DNA of 64,000 bases, taken from contig NZ_SDOZ01000002.1 of the NCBI RefSeq assembly GCF_004134775.1, positions 1,861,356-1,925,355 on the forward strand. Direction: 5' to 3'. Under the pieces are notes generated by a model, which made no database searches, had not been told where the DNA came from, and worked only from the letters and a program-made list of their open reading frames with translations. The translations under genes were made by a program, and so were the position numbers. Shown here one piece after another: positions 63,260 through 64,000 of this stretch (positions are counted from its first letter, which is position 1; each line of letters opens with the position of its first letter). Source of the DNA: Candidatus Borkfalkia ceftriaxoniphila (GTDB lineage: Bacteria > Bacillota > Clostridia > Christensenellales > Borkfalkiaceae).

Positions 63260-63771
63260 GGCGCACGGCAAGGCGGCTCGCCGCGCTTGCGGTTCTGCTC
63301 GCCGCGGCGCTCGTATTGTTTCTGGTGGAAAGCCTGATCCCCCCGTTGCTGCCGATGGCGCCCTATGTGAAGATCGGACTGGCGAACAGCATCGTCCTTT
63401 TGGTTATCGTCCTGTTCGGCGCAAGGGATGCTTTTTTGTTTGTGCTGGCGAAAAATCTTCTGGGCGCGCTGTTCGGTTCCTTGTTCGCGCTCGCGTTCAA
63501 TCTCGCGGGCAGTTTGGCGGCGTACGCGGTCATGGTGCTCTTGTATCGATTTGTCTTTCCGAAAGTCAGCCTTGTCGCAATCAGCGTCGCAGGCGCGGTC
63601 CTGAGCAACGTTGCGCGTACGGCGGTCGGCGTCTGGCTGATGGATGCGCCGTCGCTGTTTATACAACTTCCCGCCGTCTGTATTTTCAGCGTCTGCGCGG
63701 GGATCGTCATCGGCGTTTTGGCCGTATTCTTGATAAAATATCTGCCCGAAAGATTGACAAAGCAAGAATAA
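63256..63771 (+). CDS. Gx transporter family protein (heptaprenyl diphosphate synthase component I-like)
   Basis: 171 residues from a GTG at 63256 overlapping the previous stop (GTGA). Five or six membrane segments. The stretch VKIGLANSIVLLVIVLFGARDAFLFVLAKNLLGALFGSLFALAFNLAGSLAAY fits the Hpre_diP_synt_I/Gx family, which is like the S components of ECF transporters rather than a prenyl synthase. Genetic linkage to apbE suggests supply of a flavin or quinone-like substrate. Not proven here. Confidence 0.88.
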   Translation: MRRTARRLAALAVLLAAALVLFLVESLIPPLLPMAPYVKIGLANSIVLLVIVLFGARDAFLFVLAKNLLGALFGSLFALAFNLAGSLAAYAVMVLLYRFVFPKVSLVAISVAGAVLSNVARTAVGVWLMDAPSLFIQLPAVCIFSVCAGIVIGVLAVFLIKYLPERLTKQE

Positions 63772-63794
63772 AGTGGTAAAATATCAAAAGTAAC

Positions 63795-63883
63795 GCAGAG
63801 ATGGCGGAGCGGTCGAACGCGCACGACTCGAAATCGTGTTTACCCCACGGGTAACAAGGGTTCAAATCCCTTTCTCTGCGCCA
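63795..63883 (+). tRNA. tRNA-Ser (anticodon CGA)
   Basis: Acceptor GCAGAGA pairs with TCTCTGC, discriminator G and encoded CCA. Anticodon arm CACGA-CTCGAAA-TCGTG gives CGA. Long variable arm TTACCCCACGGGTAA, typical of type II tRNA-Ser, and T arm GGGTTCAAATCCC. It reads UCG codons. Confidence 0.95.
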
Positions 63884-63956
63884 ATGCCTGTTTTTTGCAC
63901 GGTTTTGTGCAATTTCATTGAAAAAAGTCCTGTATTTGGTTGGTTTCTTGTGGGAG

Positions 63957-63982
63957 AAAAGCCGAATACGGGGCTTTTTTTG
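63957..63982 (+). terminator. weak intrinsic terminator after tRNA-Ser
   Basis: AAAAGCC, an 8-nt loop, GGCTTTT and a T tract. A small TTGCAC/GTGCAA hairpin lies nearer the tRNA at 63894-63911. No gene is seen from 63884 to the window end. Confidence 0.6.
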
Positions 63983-64000
63983 CCTTATTTTGGGTACGAT

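Overview
The window looks like chromosomal core plus light accessory DNA from an anaerobic, endospore-forming Firmicute of class Clostridia. The pointers are a complete sigK, a CtsR-McsA-McsB-ClpC heat-shock operon, a T-box leader on leuA, ferredoxin-dependent 2-oxoacid oxidation genes, DegV and Gx/NusG-II proteins, and many strong TTGACA-N17-TATAAT promoters. Base composition is moderate, and gene order and style recall uncultured gut Christensenellales/Borkfalkiaceae-like genomes, but that placement is only an impression. There is no rRNA, CRISPR array, prophage or transposase. Two tRNAs are present: Leu-UAG on the minus strand and Ser-CGA on the plus strand.

Layout. 1-2.7 kb: the 3' end of a GH36 alpha-galactosidase, an XRE regulator with a coupled small ORF, an atypical glutamate-5-kinase-like kinase and a small lipoprotein. 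2.7-7.1 kb (minus): a four-gene operon of phosphohexomutase, transketolase, an unknown protein and a nitroreductase. 7.3-12.8 kb: DegV, ProRS, a YtrA-type GntR regulator with its ABC exporter behind a palindromic operator, a decayed flavodoxin fragment and a small alarmone synthetase. 12.8-15.8 kb (minus): a fused MacB-like ABC protein. 15.9-21.3 kb: a catabolic cluster paaK-iorA-iorB-paaK-ACT for oxidising aryl 2-oxoacids. 21.4-29.5 kb: a MATE pump and a 2177-residue lipoprotein containing a nearly perfect 1188-bp tandem duplication. 29.5-33.1 kb: T-box-controlled leuA and a sodium symporter. 33.2-42.7 kb: an ABC pair, HNH and NUDIX genes, an XRE membrane protein with an amidohydrolase, WYL and AraC regulators, a URO-D-family protein and glutamate dehydrogenase. 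42.8-47.7 kb: an ECF S-component, a PAS-GAF-GGDEF cyclase, a TetR-ABC pair, tRNA-Leu and a DUF378 protein. 47.7-53.6 kb: an ABC-MarR-DtxR operon, then a structured, terminator-containing leader in front of a second MATE pump. 53.6-59.5 kb: sigK, ctsR-mcsA-mcsB-clpC and hpf. 59.5-63.9 kb: BrkB-family and DegV proteins, apbE-NusG-II-Gx and tRNA-Ser.

The main themes are amino-acid metabolism (leuA, gdhA, iorAB/paaK, ProRS, a ProB-like kinase), export and drug or peptide resistance (five ABC systems and two MATE pumps, most with a dedicated regulator or leader), and stress and sporulation control (alarmone synthetase, CtsR regulon, HPF, SigK, c-di-GMP). The most unusual objects are the repeat lipoprotein, the RNA leader of the second MATE gene (a candidate guanidine-IV/mepA riboswitch) and an apparently leaderless HNH gene. 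All calls are from reading the sequence; no database search was run.
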